A stretch of 64,000 bases of DNA, from the NCBI RefSeq assembly GCF_900105755.1, contig NZ_FNTQ01000001.1, forward strand, positions 4,960,001 through 5,024,000, given 5' to 3'. A program made the translations under genes and the position numbers. Under the pieces are notes generated by a model, which searched no databases, was not told the origin of the DNA, and saw only the letters and a program-made list of their open reading frames with translations. Positions within the stretch are counted from its first letter, which is position 1, and each line of letters starts with the position of its first letter. Of this stretch, positions 54,539 to 62,928 are shown one piece after another. Source of the DNA: Streptomyces sp. Ag109_O5-10 (lineage in GTDB: Bacteria > Actinomycetota > Actinomycetes > Streptomycetales > Streptomycetaceae).

Positions 54539-55269
54539 TCGGCGCCGCCCTGGCGCAGGACGTACCCGACGCCGCGCACGGTGTGGACGAGTCGGGGCTC
54601 GCCGCCGGCCTCGGTCTTGCGGCGGAGGTACATGACGTAGACGTCGAGGGAGTTGGACGAGGGCTCGAAGTCGAAGCCCCAGACCGCCTTCAGGATCTGC
54701 TCGCGGGTGAGGACCTGGCGCGGGTGCGCCATGAACATCTCCAGCAGGGTGAACTCCGTGCGGGTCAGCTCGACCTGGCGGCCGGACCGGGTGACCTCTC
54801 GGGTCGCGAGGTCCATGCGCAGGTCGCCGAAGGTGAGCGCCTCGTCCTCCTGGACGCCGTCGGCGACCGTGGCCACGTACGAGCTGCGGCGCAGCAGGGC
54901 GCGGATGCGGGCGAAGAGTTCGTCGAGCTCGAACGGCTTGACCAGGTAGTCGTCCGCCCCCGCGTCGAGCCCGGTGACGCGGTCGCCGACCGTGTCGCGG
55001 GCCGTCAGCATCAGGATCGGGGTGGTGTCGCCGGCCCCGCGGATGCGGCGGGCGGCCGTCATGCCGTCCATCCGCGGCATCTGGATGTCGAGGACGATCA
55101 GGTCCGGCTTGTAGGCTGCCGCCTTCTCCAGCGCGTCCGCGCCGTCGACCGCGACCTCGGTCTCGTACCCCTCGAAGGCGAGGCTGCGCTGGAGGGCTTC
55201 GCGTACGGCCGGCTCGTCGTCGACGATCAGGATGCGCTGGGGTTCACGGTCGCCATCGGCGGGGCTCAT
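54535..55269 (-). CDS. Response regulator, OmpR family (MprA-like)
   Basis: A 244-residue response regulator. The receiver domain has acidic pair Asp17-Asp18, phosphorylated Asp61 in LIVLDIQMPRMDG, Thr in LTARD and Lys in VKPFELDEL. The winged-helix output domain ends VHTVRGVGYVL. The ATG at 55269 follows GAGGAA; a frame 28 codons longer has no ribosome site. Partner kinase follows immediately; an HtrA-type protease lies upstream. Confidence 0.95.
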   Translation of the reverse strand: MSPADGDREPQRILIVDDEPAVREALQRSLAFEGYETEVAVDGADALEKAAAYKPDLIVLDIQMPRMDGMTAARRIRGAGDTTPILMLTARDTVGDRVTGLDAGADDYLVKPFELDELFARIRALLRRSSYVATVADGVQEDEALTFGDLRMDLATREVTRSGRQVELTRTEFTLLEMFMAHPRQVLTREQILKAVWGFDFEPSSNSLDVYVMYLRRKTEAGGEPRLVHTVRGVGYVLRQGGAE

Positions 55270-55371
55270 CGCTCGCGATTCCTCGGGGTGTGGGGGTTCT
55301 TGGTCGGGATGCCTCTCAGCCTCGCATGTTTCCGGGCTGTCGGGTATGCACACCGGTGGGGCGATACGCCC

Positions 55372-55647
55372 CTAGCCGCGTACCAGGGTCATGCGGCTCA
55401 GCGGCACCTTGCGCTGGTGCGGCCGGGCCGCCGAGGTGCGCAGGCCCATCAGCTGCGGGGCCGGCACGACCTCCGGGGCACGCGGGGCCGGGGCCGGCGC
55501 CACCATGGCCTCCTCCGGGGCGCGCGGGGCCGGGGTCGGCGCGACCACGGCCTCCGTCGGCGCGTGGAACTCGTACGCCACGGCAAGGGCCAGGCTGACA
55601 CCGGCCGGGCTGTCGGCGGACATCGTGTGCGAAACCTGCTTGATCAT
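55372..55647 (-). CDS. Small Pro/Ala-repeat protein, 91 residues
   Basis: A short protein between the protease and the response regulator on the same strand. It has a plain N-terminal region, then two near-identical repeats (VVAPTPAPRAPEEAMVAPAPAPRAPEVV), and a basic C-terminal tail. The ATG follows GGGAGC. Coding bias supports it as real; low-complexity Pro/Ala repeats suggest an extended linker or surface peptide. It shows no signal peptide and no recognised function. Confidence 0.6.
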   Translation of the reverse strand: MIKQVSHTMSADSPAGVSLALAVAYEFHAPTEAVVAPTPAPRAPEEAMVAPAPAPRAPEVVPAPQLMGLRTSAARPHQRKVPLSRMTLVRG

Positions 55648-55678
55648 GACGTGCTCCCTACGTGCTCTTGCCGGTGGT

Positions 55679-56797
55679 TCAGCTGGTGGAGCCCGACCGC
55701 AGCTTGGCCAGGTCGGACTTGACGGTGTTGATCGGGATGGCGAAGCCGAGGCCGACGCTGCCCGCGTCCGAGGACGACGAGGAGTCGGAACTGGCCGAGT
55801 ACATCGCGGAGTTGATGCCGACGATGTCGCCGCCGGCGTCGATCAGCGCGCCGCCGGAGTTGCCGGGGTTCAGGGACGCGTCGGTCTGGATCGCCTTGTA
55901 GGTCGTGGTGGACGAGCCGGTGTCGCCGTTGAACTGCTGGCCGCCGAAGGAGAACGGCCACCGGCCGTCGCCGCCGCCCTGCTGTTGCTGCTGGCCCTCG
56001 TCGGTGGAGACGGTGACGTCCCGGTTGAGCGCGGAGACGATGCCGCTGGTGACGGTGCCGGTCAGGCCCTCGGGTGAGCCGATCGCCACGACCGTGTCGC
56101 CGACCTGGACGCCGGCGGAGTTGCCGAGGGTGGCGGGGCTGAGACCGGAGGCGCCCTGGAGTTTCAGGAGGGCGAGGTCCTTGGAGCTGTCGGTGCCGAC
56201 GACCTCGGCGGTGTACGACTTGCCGTTGCTGGTGGTGACCTTGACCGACTGGGCGCCGGAGATCACGTGGTTGTTGGTGACGATCTCGCCGCCGCTGGTG
56301 ATCACGACGCCGGAGCCGGTGGAGGTGCCGTTGCTGAGGGTCGCGTTGACCTCGACGACGCTCGGGCTGACGGCGGCGGCGATGCTGGCGACGTCGCCCT
56401 TCTTGCTGGAGGGCACCACGCTGGTGGTGGTGCTGCTGGAGACGACCTCGTTCTTGCCGGTCAGCTCCTGGAAGGCGTACGCGGTGCCGCCGCCGACGGC
56501 GGCCGCGACGATCGCGACCGCGGCGAGAAGGGTTATCGGGCCCCGGGTCCGCTTCTTGGGTGCCGAGTGCGTCCCGTGCTCCGCCGGGTGCTCCGCGTCC
56601 GGGCCGACAGTGGGGAGTACGGCCGTCCCCTCGCCGTAGCCGCCGTCGACCACCGGCTGGTGGGTGGGCGGGGGCGGCCACTCCGGGTTGACGGGGGAGG
56701 AGGCGTGCTGCTGCTGGGGGTACGCGCCCTGGTAGGCGTCACCCTGGGGACCCTGCGGGTTCTCGTACTCGCCGCTGCGGCGGAAGCTCTCGGTCAT
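55679..56797 (-). CDS. HtrA-like trypsin-fold serine protease without PDZ
   Basis: A 372-residue membrane-anchored protease. A proline-rich cytoplasmic tail (about 80 residues) precedes one transmembrane helix (ITLLAAVAIVAAAVGGGTAYAF), then the trypsin-fold domain with His in VTNNHVISG, Asp in SKDLALLKL and Ser in NPGNSGGALID. A Gln/Gly-rich insertion (EGQQQQQGGGDGRW) interrupts it. The chain stops just after the protease core, so the PDZ domains of HtrA/PepD are missing. Part of the putative MprAB-like stress module. Confidence 0.9.
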   Translation of the reverse strand: MTESFRRSGEYENPQGPQGDAYQGAYPQQQHASSPVNPEWPPPPTHQPVVDGGYGEGTAVLPTVGPDAEHPAEHGTHSAPKKRTRGPITLLAAVAIVAAAVGGGTAYAFQELTGKNEVVSSSTTTSVVPSSKKGDVASIAAAVSPSVVEVNATLSNGTSTGSGVVITSGGEIVTNNHVISGAQSVKVTTSNGKSYTAEVVGTDSSKDLALLKLQGASGLSPATLGNSAGVQVGDTVVAIGSPEGLTGTVTSGIVSALNRDVTVSTDEGQQQQQGGGDGRWPFSFGGQQFNGDTGSSTTTYKAIQTDASLNPGNSGGALIDAGGDIVGINSAMYSASSDSSSSSDAGSVGLGFAIPINTVKSDLAKLRSGSTS

Positions 56798-56831
56798 GAC
56801 AAGTAGCTTGTCCCGCGACCATGAGAGCCTC

Positions 56832-56847
56832 CTGAGTGCCCGCTGAG
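56832..56847. promoter_or_regulatory. Paired CTGAG motifs upstream of htrA
   Basis: Two CTGAG copies start at 56832 and 56843, one helical turn apart (CTCAG on the minus, transcribed strand), 35-50 bp upstream of the protease start. MprA-type regulators of mycobacteria bind direct repeats related to CTCAG, so this is a candidate site for the adjacent response regulator. Confidence 0.4.
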
Positions 56848-56970
56848 AACGCCGCGAGAAGCTCGTTTGCCCGATATAAGGAAGCTTCCCGCAGGTCGCG
56901 GAGGGCTCTCATGGGTCGTTAAGGAAGGTGTTACCTGTGCTTTGGGCGCGTCTGTGGCGCCGCTTGCTTC

Positions 56971-57045
56971 AGCGCCCCGTCAGGGGCGCGGGGAACCGCG
57001 CGGGCAACCACGACGCAGCCGCGGTCGACGAACCACCGCGCACCC
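56971..57045 (+). repeat. Streptomyces intergenic repeat element, copy 4
   Basis: GCGCCCC / GGGGCGC hairpin, then GGGGAACCGCGCGGGCAACC and ACGACGCAGCCGCGG, in the gap between LacI and HtrA genes. Same family as copies near 21.0, 27.5, 31.5 and 61.5 kb. Confidence 0.7.
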
Positions 57046-57057
57046 GGGCCCGAACGC

Positions 57058-58080
57058 CTACACGCACCCGCAGGAACCCCGCACCACCAGCCGGGAAGGA
57101 AACGTCTTCAGACGCTCCCTCCGCGACCCCGCCACCCGCAGCCCGTCGTCGAGCACCAGGTCCACCGCGGCACGCGCCATCGCCGGGCGGTCCGAGGCGA
57201 TCGTCGTCAGCGGGGGATCCGCCAGCGCCGCCTCCTTGATGTCGTCGAAACCGGCCACCGCCAGCTCCCCGGGCACGTCGATACGCAGCTCGCGGGCCGC
57301 CCGCAGCACACCGAGGGCCTGGTCGTCGGTGGAGCAGAAGATCGCCGGAGGACGGTCGGGGCCGGCGAGGACCTCGAGGGCGACCCGGTACGCGTCGTAC
57401 CGGTTGTACGGCGCCTCGAACAGCCGGCCCTCCGTCGGCAGGCCCGCCTCGTCCATCGCCCGCTTCCAGCCCTCGACGTGGTCCGAGACCGGGTCGCCGA
57501 CGGCCGGGGTGTCGGCGGTGCCGCCCATACAGGCCACGTAGTCGTAGCCGTGCTCCAGCAGATGGCGGACGGCGAGCTGCGCGCCGCCGAGGTCGTCGGT
57601 CACCACCGCCACGTCGTCGATCGCCTCGGGCCGCTCGTGCAGCAGCACCACCCGGGCGTCCCAGGCCTCGATCTCGGCGGCGGCCAGATCGTTCAGCGCG
57701 TGGGAGACCAGGATGAGGCCCGAGACCCGCATCCCGAGGAACGCGCGCAGGTAGTGCACCTCGCGCTCGCCGACGTAGTCGGTGTTGCCGACCAGCACCA
57801 TCTTTCCGCGCTCGGACGCGGCCTGCTCGACCGCGTGCGCCATCTCGCCGAAGAACGGCTGGCGGGCGTCGGGAATGATGAGGCCTATGAGGTCGGTGCG
57901 CCGGGACGCCATCGCCTGGGCGACCCGGTCCGGGCGGTACCCCAGTTCCTTGATCGCGGCGAGGACACGCTCGCGCGTGGCCGGGGCGACCGGCCGGGGT
58001 CCGTTGTTGATGACATAACTGACAACGGCGGTGGAAGTCCCCGCCAGCCGCGCCACATCATCCCGAGTCACCTTGGCCAC
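57058..58080 (-). CDS. LacI-family transcriptional regulator
   Basis: A 340-residue LacI regulator: helix-turn-helix KVTRDDVARLAGTSTAVVSYVINNGPRPVAPATRERV and a periplasmic-binding-protein-like sugar domain (GLIIPDARQPFFGEMAHAVEQAA, ILVSHAL). The GTG at 58080 is the family start. No sugar operon adjoins it, so its targets are not evident. It lies directly downstream of glnR on the same strand. Confidence 0.92.
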   Translation of the reverse strand: MAKVTRDDVARLAGTSTAVVSYVINNGPRPVAPATRERVLAAIKELGYRPDRVAQAMASRRTDLIGLIIPDARQPFFGEMAHAVEQAASERGKMVLVGNTDYVGEREVHYLRAFLGMRVSGLILVSHALNDLAAAEIEAWDARVVLLHERPEAIDDVAVVTDDLGGAQLAVRHLLEHGYDYVACMGGTADTPAVGDPVSDHVEGWKRAMDEAGLPTEGRLFEAPYNRYDAYRVALEVLAGPDRPPAIFCSTDDQALGVLRAARELRIDVPGELAVAGFDDIKEAALADPPLTTIASDRPAMARAAVDLVLDDGLRVAGSRRERLKTFPSRLVVRGSCGCV

Positions 58081-58152
58081 GCGCGGAGTCTACGCGGATG
58101 GACCCGCTCTGGGCAGGGCGAATCGGAGCTTCGCTTGCGTAAGCAATGCCCT

Positions 58153-58182
58153 GTCCGGGCGGCGGCCATGCCCCGCCCGGAC
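58153..58182 (-). terminator. Hairpin terminator after glnR
   Basis: A perfect 10-bp stem GTCCGGGCGG / CCGCCCGGAC with a 10-nt loop, starting 5 bp past the glnR stop. There is no T run, as is common in Streptomyces. Confidence 0.7.
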
Positions 58183-58187
58183 GACGA

Positions 58188-58967
58188 CTACGCCTCCGTC
58201 GGCACCTCGACCGCGTCCAGGGCCGCCGATGCGTCCGCATCCTCCGGCTTTGGCCGGTCGGCGTGCGCCTTGGCCGCGTCACCGGCCCGCTCGCCCTTCT
58301 CCGGCGTAACGAATCGATAACCGACGTTCCGGACGGTTCCGATCAAGGACTCGTGCTCCACGCCGAGCTTGGCGCGCAGCCGACGTACGTGCACGTCGAC
58401 GGTCCGGGTGCCGCCGAAGTAGTCGTAGCCCCAGACCTCCTGGAGCAGCTGTGCACGAGTGAACACCCGGCCGGGGTGCTGGGCGAGGTACTTCAGCAGC
58501 TCGAACTCCTTGAACGTGAGGTCGAGGACCCGTCCCTTCAGCTTCGCGCTGTACGTCGCCTCGTCGACCGACAGGTCGCCGTTGCGGATCTCCATGGGGG
58601 AGTCGTCGGCGACGATCTGCTGCCGGCCCATGGCCAGCCGCAGCCGGGCCTCGACCTCAGCGGGACCCGCGGTGTCGAGGAGGACGTCGTCGATGCCCCA
58701 GTCGGCGGTGACGGCGGCGAGCCCGCCCTCCGTCACGACGAGGATGAGGGGACAGCCGGGGCCGGTGGAACGGAGCAGCTGGCAGAGGCTGCGGACCTGC
58801 GGGAGGTCGCGGCGTCCGTCGATCAGGATGACGTCGGCACCCGGGGTGTCGACGAGGGCGGGCCCTTCCGCCGGGGCGACCCGCACGTTGTGCAGGAGCA
58901 GGCCGAGAGCCGGCAGCACCTCCGTCGACGGCTGGAGGGCGTTGGTCAGGAGCAGCAGAGAACTCAT
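58188..58967 (-). CDS. glnR: Nitrogen global regulator GlnR
   Basis: A 259-residue OmpR-type orphan regulator. The receiver-like domain begins SSLLLLTNALQPSTEVLPAL; Asp50 (VILIDGRRD) remains, but the usual acidic pair and Lys pattern is degenerate, as known for GlnR, which works without a kinase. The DNA-binding half DLTFKEFELLKYLAQHPGRVFTRAQLLQEVWGYDYFGGTRTVDVHVRRLRAKLG is highly typical. The ATG at 58967 follows AGGAGG. Controls nitrogen assimilation genes elsewhere in the genome. Confidence 0.96.
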   Translation of the reverse strand: MSSLLLLTNALQPSTEVLPALGLLLHNVRVAPAEGPALVDTPGADVILIDGRRDLPQVRSLCQLLRSTGPGCPLILVVTEGGLAAVTADWGIDDVLLDTAGPAEVEARLRLAMGRQQIVADDSPMEIRNGDLSVDEATYSAKLKGRVLDLTFKEFELLKYLAQHPGRVFTRAQLLQEVWGYDYFGGTRTVDVHVRRLRAKLGVEHESLIGTVRNVGYRFVTPEKGERAGDAAKAHADRPKPEDADASAALDAVEVPTEA

Positions 58968-59221
58968 AAGTCTGGTTCCTCCTCGGTCCCTGCGAGGACT
59001 GTGTGCAACGACACTGCGCTGCGCTCCCGATGTTCCGTACACCGCGGGTCACCTGGAGTTTCCCGCTTCGTATACAGCCCTTCCGAAAGCACAAAAGGAC
59101 CCGGTGGCGGCGCTGCCCGAGTCCTCTGCCCAGCAGAATAGCCCACATGAGCATCGGTCCGGCAGGTCATGTGGCACGTTCCGCCGTTCGTCCGACATAT
59201 GAGACGAGCAGAAACGCCTCT

Positions 59222-59983
59222 ATGCGGACGTTTCTGCGCACGGTCGACGGAGTTTCCATCGATTCCGTATACGATCCCGCCTCCGTCGTATACGACGGCT
59301 CCCAGCCACTCTCCCGTGACCTGGTGTTCGTCATCGCCCACGGTTTCACGGGAGACGCGGACCGGCCACACGTACGACGGGTGGTGGCCGCCCTGACCGG
59401 TTACGCCCCGGTGGTCAGCTTCTCCTTCCGCGGCCACGGCCGGTCCACCGGCCGCACCACCGTCGGCGACCGCGAGGTCCTCGACCTGGCGGCGGCGGTG
59501 GCCTGGGCCCGCGACCTCGGCCACGCGCGCGTGGTCACCGTCGGCTTCTCGATGGGCGGCTCGGTGGTCCTGCGGCACGCCGCGCTGCACGCCGGTGTGG
59601 ACGCGGTCGTCTCCGTGTCGTCCCCCGCCCGCTGGTACTACCGCGGCACCGCACCCATGCGCCGCGTCCACTGGCTGGTCACCAGGCCCGAGGGCCGGCT
59701 GGTCGGCCGCTACGGCTTCCGCACCCGGATCCACCACCGGGACTGGAACCCGGTACCGCTCTCCCCGGTGGAGGCGGTGCCGAAGATCGCGCCGACCCCG
59801 CTGCTGATCGTGCACGGCGACAGCGACGGCTACTTCCCGGTCGACCACCCCCGGATGCTGGCCGACGCCGCAGGTGGGGCCGCCGAGCTCTGGCTGGAGC
59901 CCGGCATGGGCCACGCCGAACACGCGGCGAGCGACCGGCTGCTGGCCAGGATCGGCGACTGGGCGGCCGCGCGGGCGGGCTAG
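59222..59983 (+). CDS. Alpha/beta hydrolase
   Basis: A 253-residue hydrolase of the lysophospholipase/esterase type. The oxyanion motif is IAHGFTGDAD, the nucleophile Ser is in VGFSMGGSV, Asp in VHGDSDGYFP and His in GMGHAEHA. No clear signal peptide. The start at 59222 is chosen because codon bias is weak before it; an in-frame ATG at 59147 would add 25 residues. Divergent from glnR, so the long shared region probably carries both promoters. Confidence 0.85.
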   Translation: MRTFLRTVDGVSIDSVYDPASVVYDGSQPLSRDLVFVIAHGFTGDADRPHVRRVVAALTGYAPVVSFSFRGHGRSTGRTTVGDREVLDLAAAVAWARDLGHARVVTVGFSMGGSVVLRHAALHAGVDAVVSVSSPARWYYRGTAPMRRVHWLVTRPEGRLVGRYGFRTRIHHRDWNPVPLSPVEAVPKIAPTPLLIVHGDSDGYFPVDHPRMLADAAGGAAELWLEPGMGHAEHAASDRLLARIGDWAAARAG

Positions 59984-60036
59984 CCTGGCCCAGTACACAG
60001 CCGACTGATGAACTTCCGAGCCTCCTGAGGAACCGC

Positions 60037-60291
60037 ATGCCCAAGGTCACGGTGCGCTACTGGGCCGCCGCGAAGGCCGCGGCCGGCATCGCCGAGGAGC
60101 CGTACGACGCGGACACCCTCGCCGAGGCGCTGGCCGCGGTGCGCACGCGACACCCCGGTGAACTGGCGCGCGTCCTGCGGCGATGCTCCTTCCTCATCGA
60201 CGGTGACCCCGTGGGCACGCGCGGACATGAGACGGTACGGCTGGCCGAGGGCGGCACGGTCGAGGTGCTCCCGCCGTTCGCAGGAGGGTGA
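60037..60291 (+). CDS. MoaD/ThiS-family sulfur carrier protein
   Basis: An 84-residue ubiquitin-like protein ending FAGG. The C-terminal Gly-Gly is the site of thiocarboxylation, used to donate sulfur in molybdopterin, thiamine or cysteine-type pathways. Body fits the MoaD/ThiS fold (VTVRYWAAAKAAAGIAEE; FLIDGDPV). The partner adenylyltransferase is not nearby. Follows the hydrolase gene by 53 bp and precedes a membrane protein gene. Confidence 0.88.
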   Translation: MPKVTVRYWAAAKAAAGIAEEPYDADTLAEALAAVRTRHPGELARVLRRCSFLIDGDPVGTRGHETVRLAEGGTVEVLPPFAGG

Positions 60292-60300
60292 GCGAGAGCG

Positions 60301-61389
60301 ATGACCAACCAGCCGTACGAGCCGTACGAGGGCTACGACCCCTACCAGCAGCCCCCCGGGCAGCCGCAGTGGGGGTACGACGAGCAGCAGTACGCCACCC
60401 AGCAGTGGCAGGGCCAGACCTGGGAGACGCAGACGCACACCCCGGTACAGGCCGCGGCCGCCCCTGAGGCGGCCTACCTCCCGCCGCAGTCGTACGAACG
60501 CCCGTACACCGCCGAGCAGCCGCAGCCGCAGCCGCAGCCGCAGCAGCCGCCGCAGGCGTTCGCCACCCCTGCTCCCACACCTGCTCCCACCCCCGCCGAA
60601 CCCGACGCCGGCTACGGCCCCGCCACCCTCGCGGGCAACGCGCGCGTCACGGACGCCCAGCGGGCCCGCCTGGAGGGCCGTTCGCCGATCATCGAGCCCG
60701 GCATGCAGCCGGCGCTGCTCACGGCACTGCTGGGCCTGCTGCTCGCGGTGGCGGCGCCGATCTCCTCGTACGCCCTCGTCGTCCCCCTGGTGGTCCTCCA
60801 GGCCGTGACGGCGGCCGGCTGGTTCCGCCTGAACGGCATGTGGCCGGCCCGGCAGGGCATCGCGCTCGCCTTCCTGGGCGGCGTCACGGCGGACGTGGCT
60901 GTCCTGGTGGCGGGCCGCGACCAGGCCCCGGCGGCGATCCTCGGCCCGCTGGGCATCTGGGTCCTGCTCACTCTCGTCCTCCAGCTCCGCTCGCACGCGG
61001 ACCCCGACACCCGGATGTACGGCCTGATGGCCACCGTCGCCTCCTCCGCACTGGCGATCATCGCGACGGGCTACCTGGGCGCGGACCCCGACGCGGTGTC
61101 GGTCGGCGCGGCCGCGGTCGCGGTGGCCGTCCTGGCCCGGGCGCTGCCCCTGCCGGCCCCGGCCTCGGTGGTCGTGTCCCTGCTGGCCGCGGCCGGCGCG
61201 GGCATCGCGGTGGGCGGCATGACGGGCCTGGGCGCGAAGGGCGCCCTGATCGGAGCGGCGGCCGCGGCCTGCGCCCTCATCGGCCACCGCGCGGCGAGCT
61301 ACGACTACCCGTCGAGGTTCGTCCACTTCACAGCGGGCGTCGCCCTCCCCCTGACGGCCGCGGCCCCGGTGGTGTGGATCCTCCACTGA
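60301..61389 (+). CDS. Integral membrane protein with Gln/Pro-rich tail
   Basis: A 362-residue protein: residues 1-105 are low-complexity, rich in Gln, Pro and Tyr (PQPQPQPQQPPQ) and probably cytoplasmic. About eight transmembrane helices follow from LLTALLGLLLAVAAPI onward. The family is seen as an uncharacterised membrane protein in Streptomyces. The ATG is 9 bp after moaD-like. Function unknown. Confidence 0.85.
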   Translation: MTNQPYEPYEGYDPYQQPPGQPQWGYDEQQYATQQWQGQTWETQTHTPVQAAAAPEAAYLPPQSYERPYTAEQPQPQPQPQQPPQAFATPAPTPAPTPAEPDAGYGPATLAGNARVTDAQRARLEGRSPIIEPGMQPALLTALLGLLLAVAAPISSYALVVPLVVLQAVTAAGWFRLNGMWPARQGIALAFLGGVTADVAVLVAGRDQAPAAILGPLGIWVLLTLVLQLRSHADPDTRMYGLMATVASSALAIIATGYLGADPDAVSVGAAAVAVAVLARALPLPAPASVVVSLLAAAGAGIAVGGMTGLGAKGALIGAAAAACALIGHRAASYDYPSRFVHFTAGVALPLTAAAPVVWILH

Positions 61390-61489
61390 CCTTCGCCCCC
61401 CACCACCCGACTCGGCCAGCCGAGAGAAGCGAGCTGAGCTCCGTCACAAGGCGAGGCCTCTCGAACACCGGTGCTCTCCACCGACCCAA

Positions 61490-61680
61490 GGGGCGCGGGG
61501 AACTGCGCGCTCAGCCCCCCCGAACCTGCACCCGAACGCGGACCTGGGCCCCGTAAGGGGCGCGGGGAACTGCGCGCTCAGCCCCCCCGAACCTGCACTC
61601 GGACGCGGACCTGGGCCCCGTAAGGGGCGCGGGGAACTGCGCGCTCAGCCCCCCGAGCCCGCACCCGGAAACGGGCCGGT
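61490..61680 (+). repeat. 67-bp tandem repeat of the intergenic element, three copies
   Basis: GGGGCGCGGGGAACTGCGCG begins at 61490, 61557 and 61624, exactly 67 bp apart. The first two units are nearly identical; the third diverges after about 35 bp. The units contain CTCAGCCCCCCCGAACCTGCAC and GGACCTGGGCCCCGTAA. Read-out of the element as a tandem array shows local amplification. The 443-bp gap 61390-61832 has no gene. Confidence 0.85.
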
Positions 61681-61832
61681 TCACCCCCTGATCCGGGGGT
61701 CTGGGGGCGGCAGCCCCCCGCACCACCAGCACCGCAGTGTCACAGGTGCTCGACAATTCCCCGTCGGCCCACCCCCGCGGGGTTAGCGTGGCGGCACCGA
61801 CGCCAGCACCGACCCCGGGGGAAACCGACCAC

Positions 61833-62570
61833 ATGCGTGCATTGCGAATCCTTCTGATCACCCTCGTAGTCCTCGGCGTCCTCTTCGTGATCGTCGACCG
61901 CGTCGCCGTGCACTTCGCCCAGGGCGAGGCCGCAGGCAAGCTGAAGACGACGGAGAACCTCGCCAGTACCCCCGACGTCTCCATCAAGGGCTTCCCGTTC
62001 CTCACCCAGGTCGCGAGCGGCACCCTCGACGACGTGCACGTCGGCATCAAGGACTACGACGCCACCACCGGCACCACCGGCAAGACCATCCGCGTCGAGG
62101 ACCTGAACGCCGACATGAAGGACGTCACCTTCACCGGCGACTACAGCTCCGCCACCGCGCAGACCGCCACCGGCACCGCGCTCATCTCCTACGCCGAGCT
62201 GCTGAAGAACGCCCGGACCGCACCCACCGACCTCGGCCTCGGCTTCACCGGCCAGGTCGTCGGCCTCTCCGACGGCGGCAACGGCAAGATCAAGGTCGCC
62301 GTCGAGGTCACCGTCCCCGGCGTCAGCGCCCACCAGAAGGTCGACGTCCTGAGCTCGGTCACTGTCAAGGACAACACCGTGCAGGTGCACGCCGACAACC
62401 TCCCCAAGCTCGGCGGTTTCAGCCTCGCCGAGGACCGCCTGCGGCAGGCCTCCGACTTCCAGCAGGCGATCAACCAGCTCCCCGGCGGCATCAAGCTGGA
62501 CAAGGTGGAGGCCGAGAAGGACGGTGTGGAGATCGCGGTGAAGGGTTCGAACGTCAGGCTGGCCGGGTAG
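61833..62570 (+). CDS. DUF2993 (LmeA-like) exported protein
   Basis: A 245-residue protein with one N-terminal transmembrane helix (LRILLITLVVLGVLFVIVDRVAV) and an extracellular beta-rich domain (TPDVSIKGFPFLTQVASGTLDDVHVGIKDY; SFSLAEDRL-type end). DUF2993 includes LmeA of mycobacteria, an envelope lipid-binding protein. The ATG follows GGGGGAAA. Single gene. Confidence 0.88.
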   Translation: MRALRILLITLVVLGVLFVIVDRVAVHFAQGEAAGKLKTTENLASTPDVSIKGFPFLTQVASGTLDDVHVGIKDYDATTGTTGKTIRVEDLNADMKDVTFTGDYSSATAQTATGTALISYAELLKNARTAPTDLGLGFTGQVVGLSDGGNGKIKVAVEVTVPGVSAHQKVDVLSSVTVKDNTVQVHADNLPKLGGFSLAEDRLRQASDFQQAINQLPGGIKLDKVEAEKDGVEIAVKGSNVRLAG

Positions 62571-62736
62571 GGGGAGGCGGCACGGCGGGACCGGCGCCGG
62601 TCCAGCACACGAGACGGCTGCGTCCGTACAGTAGATGCGGTGACCGACACAGGCGCCCGCCCGCCCCGGAACCACGCCTCGGAACCCTCCACCGTCTCGC
62701 GATTCGGACGATCGCGTCTCACCATACGACATGCCG

Positions 62737-62766
62737 GTGACATGCCCGGTTATCCGTCCCTACGAT
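62737..62766 (+). promoter_or_regulatory. Predicted vegetative promoter of the cysA leader
   Basis: -35 GTGACA (62737-62742) and -10 TACGAT (62761-62766), 18-bp spacing. The start site would fall at or beside the leader ATG (62774), predicting a leaderless message. Confidence 0.6.
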
Positions 62767-62773
62767 CGAGCCC

Positions 62774-62854
62774 ATGAAGCGTCAGGCGGATCTCACGAAG
62801 CGGCGGGCAGTCGACCTGTGCCGCGTCGCCGCCATGCTCTGTCGCCCCTTCTGA
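62774..62854 (+). CDS. Cysteine-containing leader peptide upstream of cysA
   Basis: A 26-codon ORF whose product contains DLCRVAAMLCR: two Cys near the end and several Arg. This matches the putative leader peptide family found upstream of sulfur genes in actinobacteria, and the pattern of cysteine-sensing attenuators in mycobacteria. The predicted promoter makes the ATG the 5' end of the RNA. Translation would stall at the Cys codons when cysteinyl-tRNA is scarce. It is far too short for usual gene calling. Confidence 0.85.
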   Translation: MKRQADLTKRRAVDLCRVAAMLCRPF

Positions 62855-62856
62855 CG

Positions 62857-62928
62857 GCGGAGGCCGCGCCGTGCCTCCGCATCCCCCTGCCCTCCCTGTC
62901 GAGGGCATCCGTGCGCTCTGACGCGCAC
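62857..62928 (+). promoter_or_regulatory. Putative attenuator hairpins in the cysA leader
   Basis: After the leader stop come three stems: GCGGAGGC / GCCTCCGC (62857-62880), GCCCTC / GAGGGC (62889-62906) and GTGCG / CGCAC (62911-62928). Alternative pairing among them could switch read-through of cysA with ribosome position. There is no clear T run, so Rho or translation-linked control is possible. Confidence 0.5.

Noticed and set aside
58130..58150. TTGC-GTAA-GCAA as the LacI operator
   Set aside because: Arms of only 4 bp and no central CG; too weak to claim.
58188..58967. GlnR as a normal phosphorylated response regulator with a kinase
   Set aside because: Receiver residues are degenerate and no kinase gene adjoins; it is a typical orphan GlnR.
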